A DNA stretch of 64,000 nt, taken from the NCBI RefSeq assembly GCF_003999975.1, contig NZ_RJAC01000011.1:62001-126000 (forward strand), read 5' to 3'. The stretch's first letter is position 1, and every line of letters starts with the position of its first letter. Made by a program: the position numbers and the translations under genes. Of this stretch, positions 32,506 to 41,400 are shown piece after piece. Below the pieces are notes generated by a model. The model was not told the origin of the DNA. It did not search any database and saw nothing but the letters and a program-made list of their open reading frames with translations. This stretch comes from Actinoplanes solisilvae (GTDB lineage Bacteria; Actinomycetota; Actinomycetes; Mycobacteriales; Micromonosporaceae).

Positions 32506-34308
32506 GTGATTCGTACCCATGAAGCCGGCACTCTGCGCGCGAGCGACGCCGGCACGACGGTGACGCTCGCCGGGTGGGTCGCCCGCCGGCGCGACCACGG
32601 CGGGGTCATCTTCGTCGATCTCCGCGACGCCTCCGGCGTGGTCCAGGTCGTCTTCCGCGAGGAGGACGCGCACGCGCTTCGCAACGAGTTCTGCGTGCTC
32701 GTCGTCGGCGAGGTCAACGCCCGGCCCGAGGGCAACGCGAACCCCGAGCTGGCCACCGGCGAGATCGAGGTGGTCGCGTCCGGGCTGACCGTGCTCTCCG
32801 AGGCCGCCCCGCTGCCGCTGCCCGTCGACGACGCGATCACCGCCTCCGACGACCTGCGCCTCAAGTACCGCTACCTCGACCTGCGCCGCTCCGGCCCGGC
32901 CAAGGCGCTGCGGCTGCGCTCGCGGGCCAACCAGATCGCCCGCGAGATCCTGCACGCCCGCGACTTCAACGAGATCGAGACGCCGACCCTGACCCGGTCG
33001 ACGCCCGAGGGCGCCCGCGACTTCCTGGTCCCGGTGCGCCTGCAGCCCGGCACCTGGTACGCCCTTCCCCAGTCGCCCCAGCTGTTCAAGCAGCTGCTGA
33101 TGGTGGCCGGCATGGAGCGGTATTACCAGATCGCCCGCTGCTACCGCGACGAGGACTTCCGCGCCGACCGGCAGCCCGAGTTCACCCAGCTCGACATCGA
33201 GATGTCCTTCGTCACGCAGGACGACATCATCGCCCTGGGTGAGGAGATCGTCTCGAAGCTGTGGAGCGAGCTCGCCGACTACCAGGTGCAGCTGCCGATC
33301 CCGCGCATCACCTGGACCGACGCGATGAACCGCTACGGCTCCGACAAGCCCGACCTGCGCTACGGCGTCGAGCTGACCGAGCTGACCAGCTACCTCAACG
33401 GCACCGAGTTCCGCGTCTTCGCCGGGGCCATCGCGGCCGGCGGCTACGTCGGCGCGGTCGTCATGCCCGGCGGCGCGTCGCAGACCCGCAAGGAACTCGA
33501 CGGCTGGCAGGACTGGGCCAAGGCCCGGGGCGCCCGCGGCCTGGCCTACGTCGTGCTCGACGCCGAGACCGGCGAGGCCCGCGGCCCGGTCGCCAAGAAC
33601 CTCTCCGAGGCCCACCTCGCCGGCCTGGCCGACCAGGTCGGGGCGAAGCCGGGCGACGCGATCTTCTTCGCCGCCGCCACCGAGCGCCGCGAGGCCCAGG
33701 AACTGCTCGGCGCGGCCCGCATCGAGATCGCCAAGCGGTCCGGCCTGATCGACGAGTCGGCCTGGGCGTTCTGCTGGGTCGTCGACGCCCCGATGTTCGA
33801 GAAGACCGACGACGGCGGCTGGACGGCCGTGCACCACCCGTTCACCTCGCCCAACGACGAGTGGATCGACAACTTCGAGGAAGCGCCCGACAAGGCGCTG
33901 GCCTACGCGTACGACATCGTCGTCAACGGCAACGAGATCGGCGGCGGCAGCGTCCGTATCCACCGCGGCGACGTGCAGAGCCGGGTCTTCGACCTGCTCG
34001 GCATCTCGCCCGAGGAGGCGCAGGACAAGTTCGGCTTCCTGCTCGAGGCGTTCAAGTACGGCCCCCCGCCGCACGCCGGCATCGCGCTCGGCTGGGACCG
34101 CACCTGCATGCTGCTCTCCGGCAACGACTCGATCCGCGAGGTCATCGCGTTCCCGAAGACCCGCGGCGGCTACGACCCGCTGACCACGGCGCCGACCCCG
34201 ATCACCACCCAGCAGCGGCTCGAGGCCGGCATCGACGCGAAGCCCAAGCCGACCGCCGGCACGCCGGGCACCGACGGCGTGGCGGTTCCGGTGGAGCGCT
34301 CGAACTGA
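32506..34308 (+). CDS. aspS: Aspartyl-tRNA synthetase (probably non-discriminating)
   Basis: AspS is a class IIb synthetase of 600 aa. The N-terminal OB domain has RRRDHGGVIFVDLRD (about residues 24-38). Motif 2 is CYRDEDFRADRQPEF and motif 3 is PPHAGIALGWDR (about 523-534). The bacterial GAD insertion (about 290-420) is present. The His in RRDHGG matches the residue linked to non-discriminating enzymes that also charge tRNA-Asn for later amidation. The GTG follows TGAGGAG at 8 nt. Confidence 0.97.
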   Translation: MIRTHEAGTLRASDAGTTVTLAGWVARRRDHGGVIFVDLRDASGVVQVVFREEDAHALRNEFCVLVVGEVNARPEGNANPELATGEIEVVASGLTVLSEAAPLPLPVDDAITASDDLRLKYRYLDLRRSGPAKALRLRSRANQIAREILHARDFNEIETPTLTRSTPEGARDFLVPVRLQPGTWYALPQSPQLFKQLLMVAGMERYYQIARCYRDEDFRADRQPEFTQLDIEMSFVTQDDIIALGEEIVSKLWSELADYQVQLPIPRITWTDAMNRYGSDKPDLRYGVELTELTSYLNGTEFRVFAGAIAAGGYVGAVVMPGGASQTRKELDGWQDWAKARGARGLAYVVLDAETGEARGPVAKNLSEAHLAGLADQVGAKPGDAIFFAAATERREAQELLGAARIEIAKRSGLIDESAWAFCWVVDAPMFEKTDDGGWTAVHHPFTSPNDEWIDNFEEAPDKALAYAYDIVVNGNEIGGGSVRIHRGDVQSRVFDLLGISPEEAQDKFGFLLEAFKYGPPPHAGIALGWDRTCMLLSGNDSIREVIAFPKTRGGYDPLTTAPTPITTQQRLEAGIDAKPKPTAGTPGTDGVAVPVERSN

Positions 34309-34320
34309 TCTGATCAATAC

Positions 34321-35142
34321 ATGAGCACTCTCGTCGTCGGCGCGTCCGGTTTCCTCGGTTCCGTAGTGGCTCGCCGGGCGGCGGCCACCGACCACGCGGT
34401 GGTGGGAACGGCCACCACCGCGGCCGGTGGGTGGGTGCCGGTGGACATCACCGATCGCAAAGCCGTGCGGGCGCTCATCTCCGCCGTGCGGCCCAAGCTC
34501 GTCATCAACAGCAGCGGCGCGCCGTGGACGGGGTCGCGGCCCGCCGAGGACTGGCGGATCACGGCGGACGGAGCGGCCATTGTGGCCGCCGAGGCCGCCG
34601 CCGTCGGTGCCCGGCTCGTGCACGTCTCGTCCGACGCCCTGCACGCCGGGCGCCCGTCGCCGTACACGGAGGACGATCCGCCCACGCCGGTCTCCCTCTA
34701 CGGCGCGGCCAAGGCGGCGGCCGAGACGGCGGTCGCGGCGGTCGACCCGTCCGCGGTCATCGTGCGGACGTCGCTGATCTACGGCGACGGCGCGAGCAAG
34801 CAAGAGACCCTCGTCCGCGACCTGATCGAGCGCCGCCGCTCCGGTCAGATGTTCACCGACGAGATCCGCTGCCCGATCCACGTCGACGACCTCGCGGCCG
34901 CCCTGCTCGAACTGGCCGACTCCCGGTTCGCGGGCCTGCTCAACGTGGCCGGGCCCGAGGCGGTCTCGCGAGCCGAGTTCGGCCACCTGATCGCCCGCGC
35001 CCAGGGCCTCGACCCGTCGGCACTGCCGGTCGGGCTCAGCACCGAGGGCGGCCTCGGTCCGCGCCCGCTCGACGTGCGGCTCGACACGTCCCTCGCCCGT
35101 ACGGTGCTGCGCGTCCGGTTGCGTCCCGTCTCGGACATGTGA
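34321..35142 (+). CDS. NAD(P)-dependent sugar reductase-like SDR (RmlD family)
   Basis: This is a 273-aa extended short-chain dehydrogenase. The nucleotide motif GASGFLG is at residues 8-14, HVSSD and the catalytic YGAAK follow at about 120-124, and the late IHVDDLA segment is typical of RmlD-like reductases. No other dTDP-rhamnose genes are nearby, so a specific substrate cannot be assigned. The ATG follows aspS by 12 nt and may share its transcript. Confidence 0.82.
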   Translation: MSTLVVGASGFLGSVVARRAAATDHAVVGTATTAAGGWVPVDITDRKAVRALISAVRPKLVINSSGAPWTGSRPAEDWRITADGAAIVAAEAAAVGARLVHVSSDALHAGRPSPYTEDDPPTPVSLYGAAKAAAETAVAAVDPSAVIVRTSLIYGDGASKQETLVRDLIERRRSGQMFTDEIRCPIHVDDLAAALLELADSRFAGLLNVAGPEAVSRAEFGHLIARAQGLDPSALPVGLSTEGGLGPRPLDVRLDTSLARTVLRVRLRPVSDM

Positions 35143-35146
35143 GACT
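35141..35146 (+). promoter_or_regulatory. -10-like hexamer for a leaderless GyrI-like gene
   Basis: GAGACT lies 6 nt before the GTG at 35153 with no ribosome site. It is a weaker match than the TANNNT cases in this window. Confidence 0.3.
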
Positions 35147-35152
35147 GGGCTC

Positions 35153-35641
35153 GTGGAGCCGACCATCACCGAGCTGGGCGAGCAGGCGTACGTGGGCCGG
35201 CGCGAGTCGATCACGATGACCCAGTTCGCGCGGGTGGCCGACCACCTGCCGACCATGTTCGCGCGGCTCGGCGAGCGCGGGGTGACCGTGGCCGGCGCGC
35301 CGTTCTTCCGCTACCGGGTGATTGACATGTCCGCCGACCTGGTCGTCGAGGCCGGCATCCCGATCACCGAACGGGTCGACGTGGCCGCGCCCATGTTCGT
35401 CGAGACACTGCCGGCCGGCCGCTACGTGACGATCACCCACAACGGGCACCCCGACGAGCTGATGGCGGTCACCGCCCGGCTGCTCGACTGGGCGCAGGAC
35501 CACGGCCTGGCCTTCGACATGCAGCCCACCCCGACCGGCGAGGTGTGGGGCTGCCGCCTCGAGGTGCTGATGACCAACCCGGCCGAACAGCCCGACATGC
35601 ACAGGTGGCGCACCGACCTCTTCCTCCGCCTGGCCGACTGA
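35153..35641 (+). CDS. GyrI-like/AraC effector-binding domain protein
   Basis: This is a 162-aa single-domain protein of the GyrI-like small-molecule-binding fold (SHS2 duplication). It has YVGRRESITMTQFARVADH, GAPFFRYRVIDM and a C-terminal LEVLMTNPAEQP. There is no DNA-binding domain, so it is a stand-alone effector-binding or small-molecule hydrolase-like protein. It starts 10 nt after the SDR gene. Confidence 0.8.
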   Translation: MEPTITELGEQAYVGRRESITMTQFARVADHLPTMFARLGERGVTVAGAPFFRYRVIDMSADLVVEAGIPITERVDVAAPMFVETLPAGRYVTITHNGHPDELMAVTARLLDWAQDHGLAFDMQPTPTGEVWGCRLEVLMTNPAEQPDMHRWRTDLFLRLAD

Positions 35642-35644
35642 TTC

Positions 35645-35702
35645 GTTCCGCGCCTTGTTCGTTCCGCGCCTTATCGGTTCCGCCCCTATTGGTTCCGCGC
35701 GA
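35645..35702. repeat. Four imperfect tandem 15-16-bp repeats (GTTCCGCGCCTT-type)
   Basis: Units begin at 35645, 35661, 35677 and 35692, each opening GTTCCGC. The first two differ only in their last bases; the third and fourth diverge. They lie between the GyrI-like gene stop and the promoter of the membrane protein gene, so they could be an array of factor-binding sites or slipped-strand duplications. Confidence 0.75.
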
Positions 35703-35727
35703 CCGGTCCGGCGACGATGATGGGCCG

Positions 35728-36432
35728 GTGAGCAGGGGAGAGAACGAGCTCGAGCGGCTGACCGAGGACGTGCTCCAGCCGGCGTGGCGGCGCCGTACCC
35801 AGGACGAGCGTCGCTGGCCGGTGTCGCTCGCGGTCGTCGTGATCATCGCGTTGCAGGTGACCCTGCCCGAAGGGCTCACGCTCGGCCCGCGCTGGCTGCT
35901 GCCGGCCATCGAGGTGGCGATGGTGGCGGCGTTGGTCGCGGCCGACCCGGTGCGCATCCGGCGCGACACCCCGAGGTTGCGGATGCTCGCCCTCGCCCTG
36001 ATCGCGGTGGCCAGCCTCGGCAACGCCTGGTCGGTGGCGATGCTCGTCCGTCAGATCCTGACCGGGCGCGAGACGGGCACGGCAGCCGAGCTGATCATGG
36101 TCGGTGGCGCGGTCTACCTGCTCAACATCCTGTCCTTCGCGATCTGGTTCTGGGAGCTCGACCGCGGTGGACCGGCCCGGCGCGCCAGCGGCACCGACCC
36201 GTACCCGGACTTCCTATTCCCGCCGATGACCACGCCCGAGCTGGCCCCCAAGGACTGGGAGCCGTACTTCCTCGACTATCTCTACGTCGCGTTCACCAAC
36301 GCGACCGCGTTCAGCCCGACCGACACCCTGCCGATGTCGCGCTGGGCCAAAGCGGCGATGGGCCTCGAATCGGCCATCGCGCTGCTGATCGCCATCCTCC
36401 TGATCGCGAAGGCGGTCAATTCGCTCGGGTGA
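35728..36432 (+). CDS. Multi-pass membrane protein with channel-like C-terminus
   Basis: The product is 234 aa with about five hydrophobic segments (near 33-50, 58-75, 85-105, 118-140 and 205-225). The segment before the last helix, DYLYVAFTNATAFSPTDTLPMS, resembles the pore-like stretch of DUF1345/two-TM channel-like proteins, but a true K+ filter is not visible. GTG 35728 is chosen because GATGAT lies 6 nt upstream in a leaderless pattern and the protein before it is not hydrophobic or conserved-looking. Function is unknown. Confidence 0.7.
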   Translation: MSRGENELERLTEDVLQPAWRRRTQDERRWPVSLAVVVIIALQVTLPEGLTLGPRWLLPAIEVAMVAALVAADPVRIRRDTPRLRMLALALIAVASLGNAWSVAMLVRQILTGRETGTAAELIMVGGAVYLLNILSFAIWFWELDRGGPARRASGTDPYPDFLFPPMTTPELAPKDWEPYFLDYLYVAFTNATAFSPTDTLPMSRWAKAAMGLESAIALLIAILLIAKAVNSLG

Positions 36433-36441
36433 CAGTGGAGT

Positions 36442-36469
36442 TTGGACGGCACCGTGACCGGGGTAAATG
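36442..36469 (+). promoter_or_regulatory. Promoter for small membrane protein gene
   Basis: TTGGAC (36442-36447) and TAAATG (36464-36469) are separated by 16 nt. This is one of the better -35/-10 pairs in the window. Confidence 0.45.
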
Positions 36470-36505
36470 CCGTGACAGAGCTCTCACCCCCCGGAGGAAA
36501 ATAAA

Positions 36506-36724
36506 ATGCTCGCTATCGCCGCCGCCGTCGTTTTCGGAGTCTGGCTGCTCCTCGACCTGTTCGACACCAACCTGGGCGCCCCCGACCTGTTCAACTTCTC
36601 CACGATGGCCTCGCTCGGGCTGCTGCTCCTCGCGCTCTACCTCGCGGGCGTCGGCAGCGGACCGCGCACCGGCGGCACCGGCTCGGGCCGCCGCTTCTAC
36701 GGCCGCCGCCCCGGCCGCGGTTGA
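36506..36724 (+). CDS. Small membrane protein (72 aa)
   Basis: The ATG has a strong ribosome site (GGAGG, 8 nt spacing). Two hydrophobic segments (about 3-19 and 33-50) flank a short acidic loop DLFDTNLGAPDLFN. The C-terminal tail is Gly/Arg-rich. I do not recognise the family. It sits alone between the channel-like protein and rarA. Confidence 0.7.
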   Translation: MLAIAAAVVFGVWLLLDLFDTNLGAPDLFNFSTMASLGLLLLALYLAGVGSGPRTGGTGSGRRFYGRRPGRG

Positions 36725-36796
36725 TTCCCGTCCCCACCCCAGGCCCCCTTCCCGGTCCGCCGGCACGTGCATTTCGGGCACGTACCGGCGGGCCGG

Positions 36797-36802
36797 TACT
36801 GT
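36797..36802 (+). promoter_or_regulatory. -10 hexamer for a leaderless rarA transcript
   Basis: TACTGT is 8 nt before the ATG at 36811, and no Shine-Dalgarno sequence is present. Confidence 0.4.
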
Positions 36803-36810
36803 TTCCCCCG

Positions 36811-38442
36811 ATGGAACTGGACGGGCTCTTCTCCCTCAACCAGCCGGGCGCCACGCCGGCCGCGGGACCGGCCGGCGGCTTCTCGGCCCCGGCCGCCGAC
36901 GCCCCTCTGCCGGTGCGCATGCGACCCGCCTCGCTCGACGAGCTCGTCGGGCAGGAACACCTGCTCGCGCCGGGTGCGCCGCTGCGCCAGCTCGTCACCG
37001 GCAGCAGCCCCATGTCGGTGATCCTCTGGGGCCCGCCCGGCACCGGCAAGACCACGATCGCCCACCTCGTCGCCGGCGCGACCAATCGCAAGTTCGTCGC
37101 CATGTCGGCGCTGTCGGCCGGGGTCAAGGACGTGCGCGCGGTGATCGACACGGCCCGCCGCGAGCGCCGCGCCGGTGGTCCGCCCACGGTCCTGTTCATC
37201 GACGAGGTCCACCGCTTCAGCAAGACCCAGCAAGACTCGCTGCTCGCCGCCGTCGAGGACCGCACGGTCACGTTGCTCGCCGCGACAACCGAGAACCCCT
37301 ACTTCTCGGTCATCTCGCCCCTGCTGTCGCGCTGCGTGCTGCTGACCCTGCAGGCGCTCGACGACGACGACGTCCGCGGCCTCGTGCGCCGCGCGGTCAC
37401 CGACGAGCGCGGGCTGGGCGGCGAGGTCACGCTCTCGACCGAGGCCGAGGAGCATCTCGTACGGCTGGCGTCCGGCGACGTCCGCAAGGCGCTGACCGCC
37501 CTCGAAGCCGCCGCGGGCTCGGCCGTCGCCCAGGGCGTCAAAGAGATCGACCTCGCCACCGCGGAGAAGGCGGTCGACGTCGCCGCCGTGCGCTACGACC
37601 GCGACGGCGACGCCCACTACGACGTGATCAGCGCGTTCATCAAGAGCATGCGCGGCAGCGACCCCGACGCGGCCCTGCACTGGCTAGCCCGCATGCTGGT
37701 GGCCGGCGAGGACCCGCGGTTCATCGCCCGGCGCATCGTCATCTTCGCCAGCGAGGACGTCGGCATGGCCGACCCGCAGGCGCTCCTGGTGGCGACGGCC
37801 GCGGCCCAGGCCGTACAGAACGTGGGTCTGCCCGAGGCCGGTCTCAACCTGGCCCAGGCCGTGGTCCACATGGCCACCGCCCCCAAGTCGAACAGCGTGA
37901 CGACGGCGATCGGCGCGGCCATGGCCGACGTGCGGGCCGGGCGCGGCGGGGCGGTCCCGTCGGCGCTGCGCGACGCGCACTATCCGGGCGCGCGGGGGCT
38001 CGGGCACGGTCGTGGTTATCGCTATCCGCACGACGACCCCCGAGGGGTGGTCACCCAGCAATATCTGCCCGACGATCTGGCCGAGACGGAGTATTACCAG
38101 CCGACCGACCACGGTGCCGAACGCGCGATCGGGGAACGGGTGCCCCGGCTGCGGCGCATCGTGCGTGGCCGCCCGGCCACACCGCGTGCGGGGGACGCCC
38201 CACCGGCCCCGGCCGGCCGACCTGCGGAAAAGATCACACCGGAACCGCCCGCGACCCCCATCGCGGCTGATCCGGTGGGGGAACGACCCGCATCGACGGG
38301 CGCCGTTCCGGAGTCGGCCACTCCTGATGGGAGCGTGGTCACAGCCGGGACTGGTAGCCTCCCCGATCCGGGCCCGTCCGCCCCGGCCGGGACGGACCAG
38401 GCAGACGACAGCGGCTCCGCCGCCGGAGAGGAACAGCCGTGA
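36811..38442 (+). CDS. rarA: Replication-associated recombination protein A (RarA/MgsA)
   Basis: RarA is an AAA+ ATPase, related to clamp loaders, acting at stalled replication forks. Walker A GPPGTGKTT is at about residues 73-81, Walker B VLFIDEVHRFSK at about 128-139, and sensor TTENPYFSVISPLLSRC follows. The tetramerisation and DNA-binding domain includes YDVISAFIKSMRGSDPDAALHWLARM. The last about 110 residues are a Pro/Ala-rich extension not needed for the fold. The product is 543 aa. Its stop overlaps the start of the giant Gly/Pro-rich gene by 4 nt (GTGA). Confidence 0.94.
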   Translation: MELDGLFSLNQPGATPAAGPAGGFSAPAADAPLPVRMRPASLDELVGQEHLLAPGAPLRQLVTGSSPMSVILWGPPGTGKTTIAHLVAGATNRKFVAMSALSAGVKDVRAVIDTARRERRAGGPPTVLFIDEVHRFSKTQQDSLLAAVEDRTVTLLAATTENPYFSVISPLLSRCVLLTLQALDDDDVRGLVRRAVTDERGLGGEVTLSTEAEEHLVRLASGDVRKALTALEAAAGSAVAQGVKEIDLATAEKAVDVAAVRYDRDGDAHYDVISAFIKSMRGSDPDAALHWLARMLVAGEDPRFIARRIVIFASEDVGMADPQALLVATAAAQAVQNVGLPEAGLNLAQAVVHMATAPKSNSVTTAIGAAMADVRAGRGGAVPSALRDAHYPGARGLGHGRGYRYPHDDPRGVVTQQYLPDDLAETEYYQPTDHGAERAIGERVPRLRRIVRGRPATPRAGDAPPAPAGRPAEKITPEPPATPIAADPVGERPASTGAVPESATPDGSVVTAGTGSLPDPGPSAPAGTDQADDSGSAAGEEQP

Positions 38443-41400
38443 CCCCGCGCGGTGCCGACCAGCCCGACGACGACGCTGACCTGCGCGATGTCGGCGGCGG
38501 ACGGAAGGGTCGCCGGTTCGGCCGCGGACGCCCGGCGGAACCGGCCGAGCCCGAGGTCATCGGTCAGGAAGAGACCGGCTGGCTCGACGACCTGCGCACG
38601 GCCAAGGAACGACGCTCGGCGATCGGCCCGGGGACGCTGGCCGGCGAGACCCAGTACAGCAAATCGGGCCGGGTCGCGCCCGGGCCCGACGATGCTCCCG
38701 ACGACAATCTTCCGCCGCTCGGCGCCGACCCCGGAAGCGGATGGCAGGGCGCCAGCGGCGAGTTCCCGGCCGGTGGGCAGCAGGAACACTCCGGGCCGAT
38801 CCCGGGACAGGCACCTGGGCCGGGGTCGCGCGGGCAGGTTTCGGGCGGTCGACCCGTGCCGGGTCAGGCCCCGCCCGGACGGGCCGGGGTCCCGCCTCAG
38901 GGCATGCCGCCTCAGGGCATGCCGCCTCAGGGCATGCCGCCTCAGGGCATGCCGCCTCAGGGCATGCCGCCGCAAGGCGTTCCCCCGCGCGGCATGCCCC
39001 CGCAGGGTCGTCCTCCGCAGGGTGCCGGCCAGGCCGGTGTGCCCCCGCAGAACTTTCCGCAGCGAGGCGGGCCCCCACAGGGTGGCCCTCAGCAGGGTGG
39101 CCCACAGCAGGGTGGCCCTCAGCAGGGTGGCCCCCAGCACGGCGGCCCCCAGCACGGCGGGCCTCAATACGGTGCGCCCCCACAGGGTGGGCCTCAGCAG
39201 GGCGGGCCTCAGCGTGGCGTTCCGCCGCAGGCGGCCGGGCGAGCAGGCCCCGGCGGCGCGCCCGGGCAGACCTACGGCGCGCCCCCGCGGCGTGGCACCG
39301 ACCTCGGTGACGTCGACGGCATGCACTCGGGGCCGATCGTGCCGGTCACGGGCAACGCGCCCGAAGTTCCCGGCCGGCCGGTGTCCCCGGCCTCGCGCCC
39401 GACTTCGCCGGGCGGCCCGACCCGCGGCCGCGACCGGTTCCGGGCCGACGGCCCGCCTCAGGGCGGCGCCGGGCGTCCGGTGTCCGGGCCGGGCTTCGGG
39501 GGAGCGGGAGCCGGGCGGCCGGTCTCCGGCGTGCCCGGTGAATACGGTTCCGCCGGCGCCGGACGACCCGTGTCCGGTGCACCGGGTCCGGGCTTCCCCG
39601 GCAGCGGTCCGGGCTTCGCGGGCCCCGGCGAGAGCACCGGCCGGCACGGCCGGGGCGACGACGCGGGCGCTGGGCGGCACGGCCGCGCACCGGACGAGAG
39701 CACGGGCCGGCACGGCTCGCCCGAGCCGGAGCCGCAGGGCCAGGGCCGCAGTCGGCGCGGCGCCGCGCCCGCTCCGGGCATGCCGCCGCAGGGTCCGGGC
39801 GAAACGGGCGGCACCAGTCAGAACGTAGGCCGCCCGGACGGGCCGGCCGGCGGCCCGGGAGCTCCGGGCCGCGGTGGACGCGGGTCGGGCGGACCCGGCA
39901 TCTCCGGCCACACGGGCAGCGTTCCCGTGATCGCGCCCGGCACCGGCACGACGGCCCGGGCCGCGGCCGTGGTCCCGCCGGTTGTGCCGGGGCGCGAGGG
40001 CGTCCGGGCTCCGGCCGTGCCCGGCCGGGCCGGCGCGATGGCCGGACAGAACTCGGGCGTGGTCCCGCGGCCGGGCGAGGGCTCCGGCCGGGTCGCCCCG
40101 CGCGGCGGCAAGGCGCAGGTCCCGGGTCAGCCGGGCGGGCCGGGGCAACCGACGCCGGGCCAGCCGCCTCGCTCAGGCCAGCCGGGCCCAGGTCAGCCGG
40201 GCCAGCCGCCCCGCTCAGGCCAGCCGGGCCCAGGTCAGCCGGGCCAGCCGCCCCGCCCAGGACAGCAGAGCCCGGGTCAGCCGGGACCGGGTCAGCCGCA
40301 GGGACGAGGTCAGCAGAGGCCGGCCCTGCCCGCAGGGCCAGGACCGCAGCCCTCGCAGGCCCGGGGTGGCCGCGCCGGGACGGCTGCCGTTCCCTCGGGA
40401 CCCCCCGGATCGCCGGTCGGACCGGTTTCACCCGGTCAGTCCGGTCAGCCGCCGGGTGTTTACGGTCAGCCGCCGCAGGCTCCAGGCGAATATGGCCGAT
40501 CGCCGCAGGCGCCGGGGGAGTACGGGCAGCTTTCGCGGGCCCAGGGTGTGCCCGGCGCGACCCGCGACGAGCCCGGCCATGACGAGTACGACCAGCTTTC
40601 GCTTGCCCAGAACGTGCCCGGGCCGCAGCGGGACCCGGACGATTCCGGTCGCATCCCGACGGCTCAGCCGCCGGCCGGTCGGGGTGCCCGTGGGCGGGGC
40701 CCGAACGGTCCCGGCGGGCCGGCCGGTGGGCCTCCGAGCGGCGCCCGGGGCGCTGCCGGTGCGGCCACGGTCGGTGGCGCCACCGGTGCCGCGGCTGTCG
40801 GCGGAGCAGCCGTGCGCGGCCCGGCCACCGGTGCCGCCTCGGTCGGCGCCGCGCCGGTGGGGCCGCCTGGTGGCGCGGCCGGGTCAGCCTCGGTCGGTGC
40901 GGCGTCGGTCGCCATGCCGGGTGCCGCGACCGGGGCCGCGAAGGTGGGGTCGGCCCCGGTCGGGGCGGCCAAGGTCGGCGCCGCGCGCGTCGGAGCCGCC
41001 GCGCCGCCGCCGGGCGCACGCCCCGCGCTGCCCGCGCGAGCCGCTGTCGACGCGGGCGCCGGTGCTGAAGGCGTACCCCGTTTGGGTGAAGAACGCGGTG
41101 GCAACGACGAGGAGGCGCCTGCCGGGTTGCGGGGGCAGTTGCGCAGTCAGCGGAAGCTCCGCGTGGTGACCTTGGTCTCGCTCGCCGTCGTCGTGCTCGT
41201 GGTGCTGCCCGCGTTCTTCGGGTTGCGGGCGGCCGGCAACGACCCGGTCTTCAGCTCTCTCAACTCGCTCGAGGTGCCGTCGTGGGCCGAGCAGAAGGTC
41301 GACGACCAGAGCAGCGGCAGCCGATGGTGTTTCTTCGACTGCACGTTCCGGGAGCGCACCGCCGAGTCGGAGAAGCCGTTCAAGGAGACGACCGCCGCCT

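Noticed and set aside
35728..36432. Membrane protein considered as a potassium channel
   Set aside because: The pore-like stretch lacks a TVGYG-type filter, so only a channel-like resemblance is claimed.
38886..39020. Regular short repeats considered as a CRISPR array
   Set aside because: The units are contiguous in-frame coding repeats without spacers; no cas genes are present in the window.
38094..41019. Long open frames on the minus strand (38094-40148, 39346-41019) and in another plus frame (38452-39828)
   Set aside because: They mirror the G/C-rich repeats of the Gly/Pro-rich gene and carry no recognisable motif; only the 38439-41774 frame links to a membrane helix and a Cys-rich domain.
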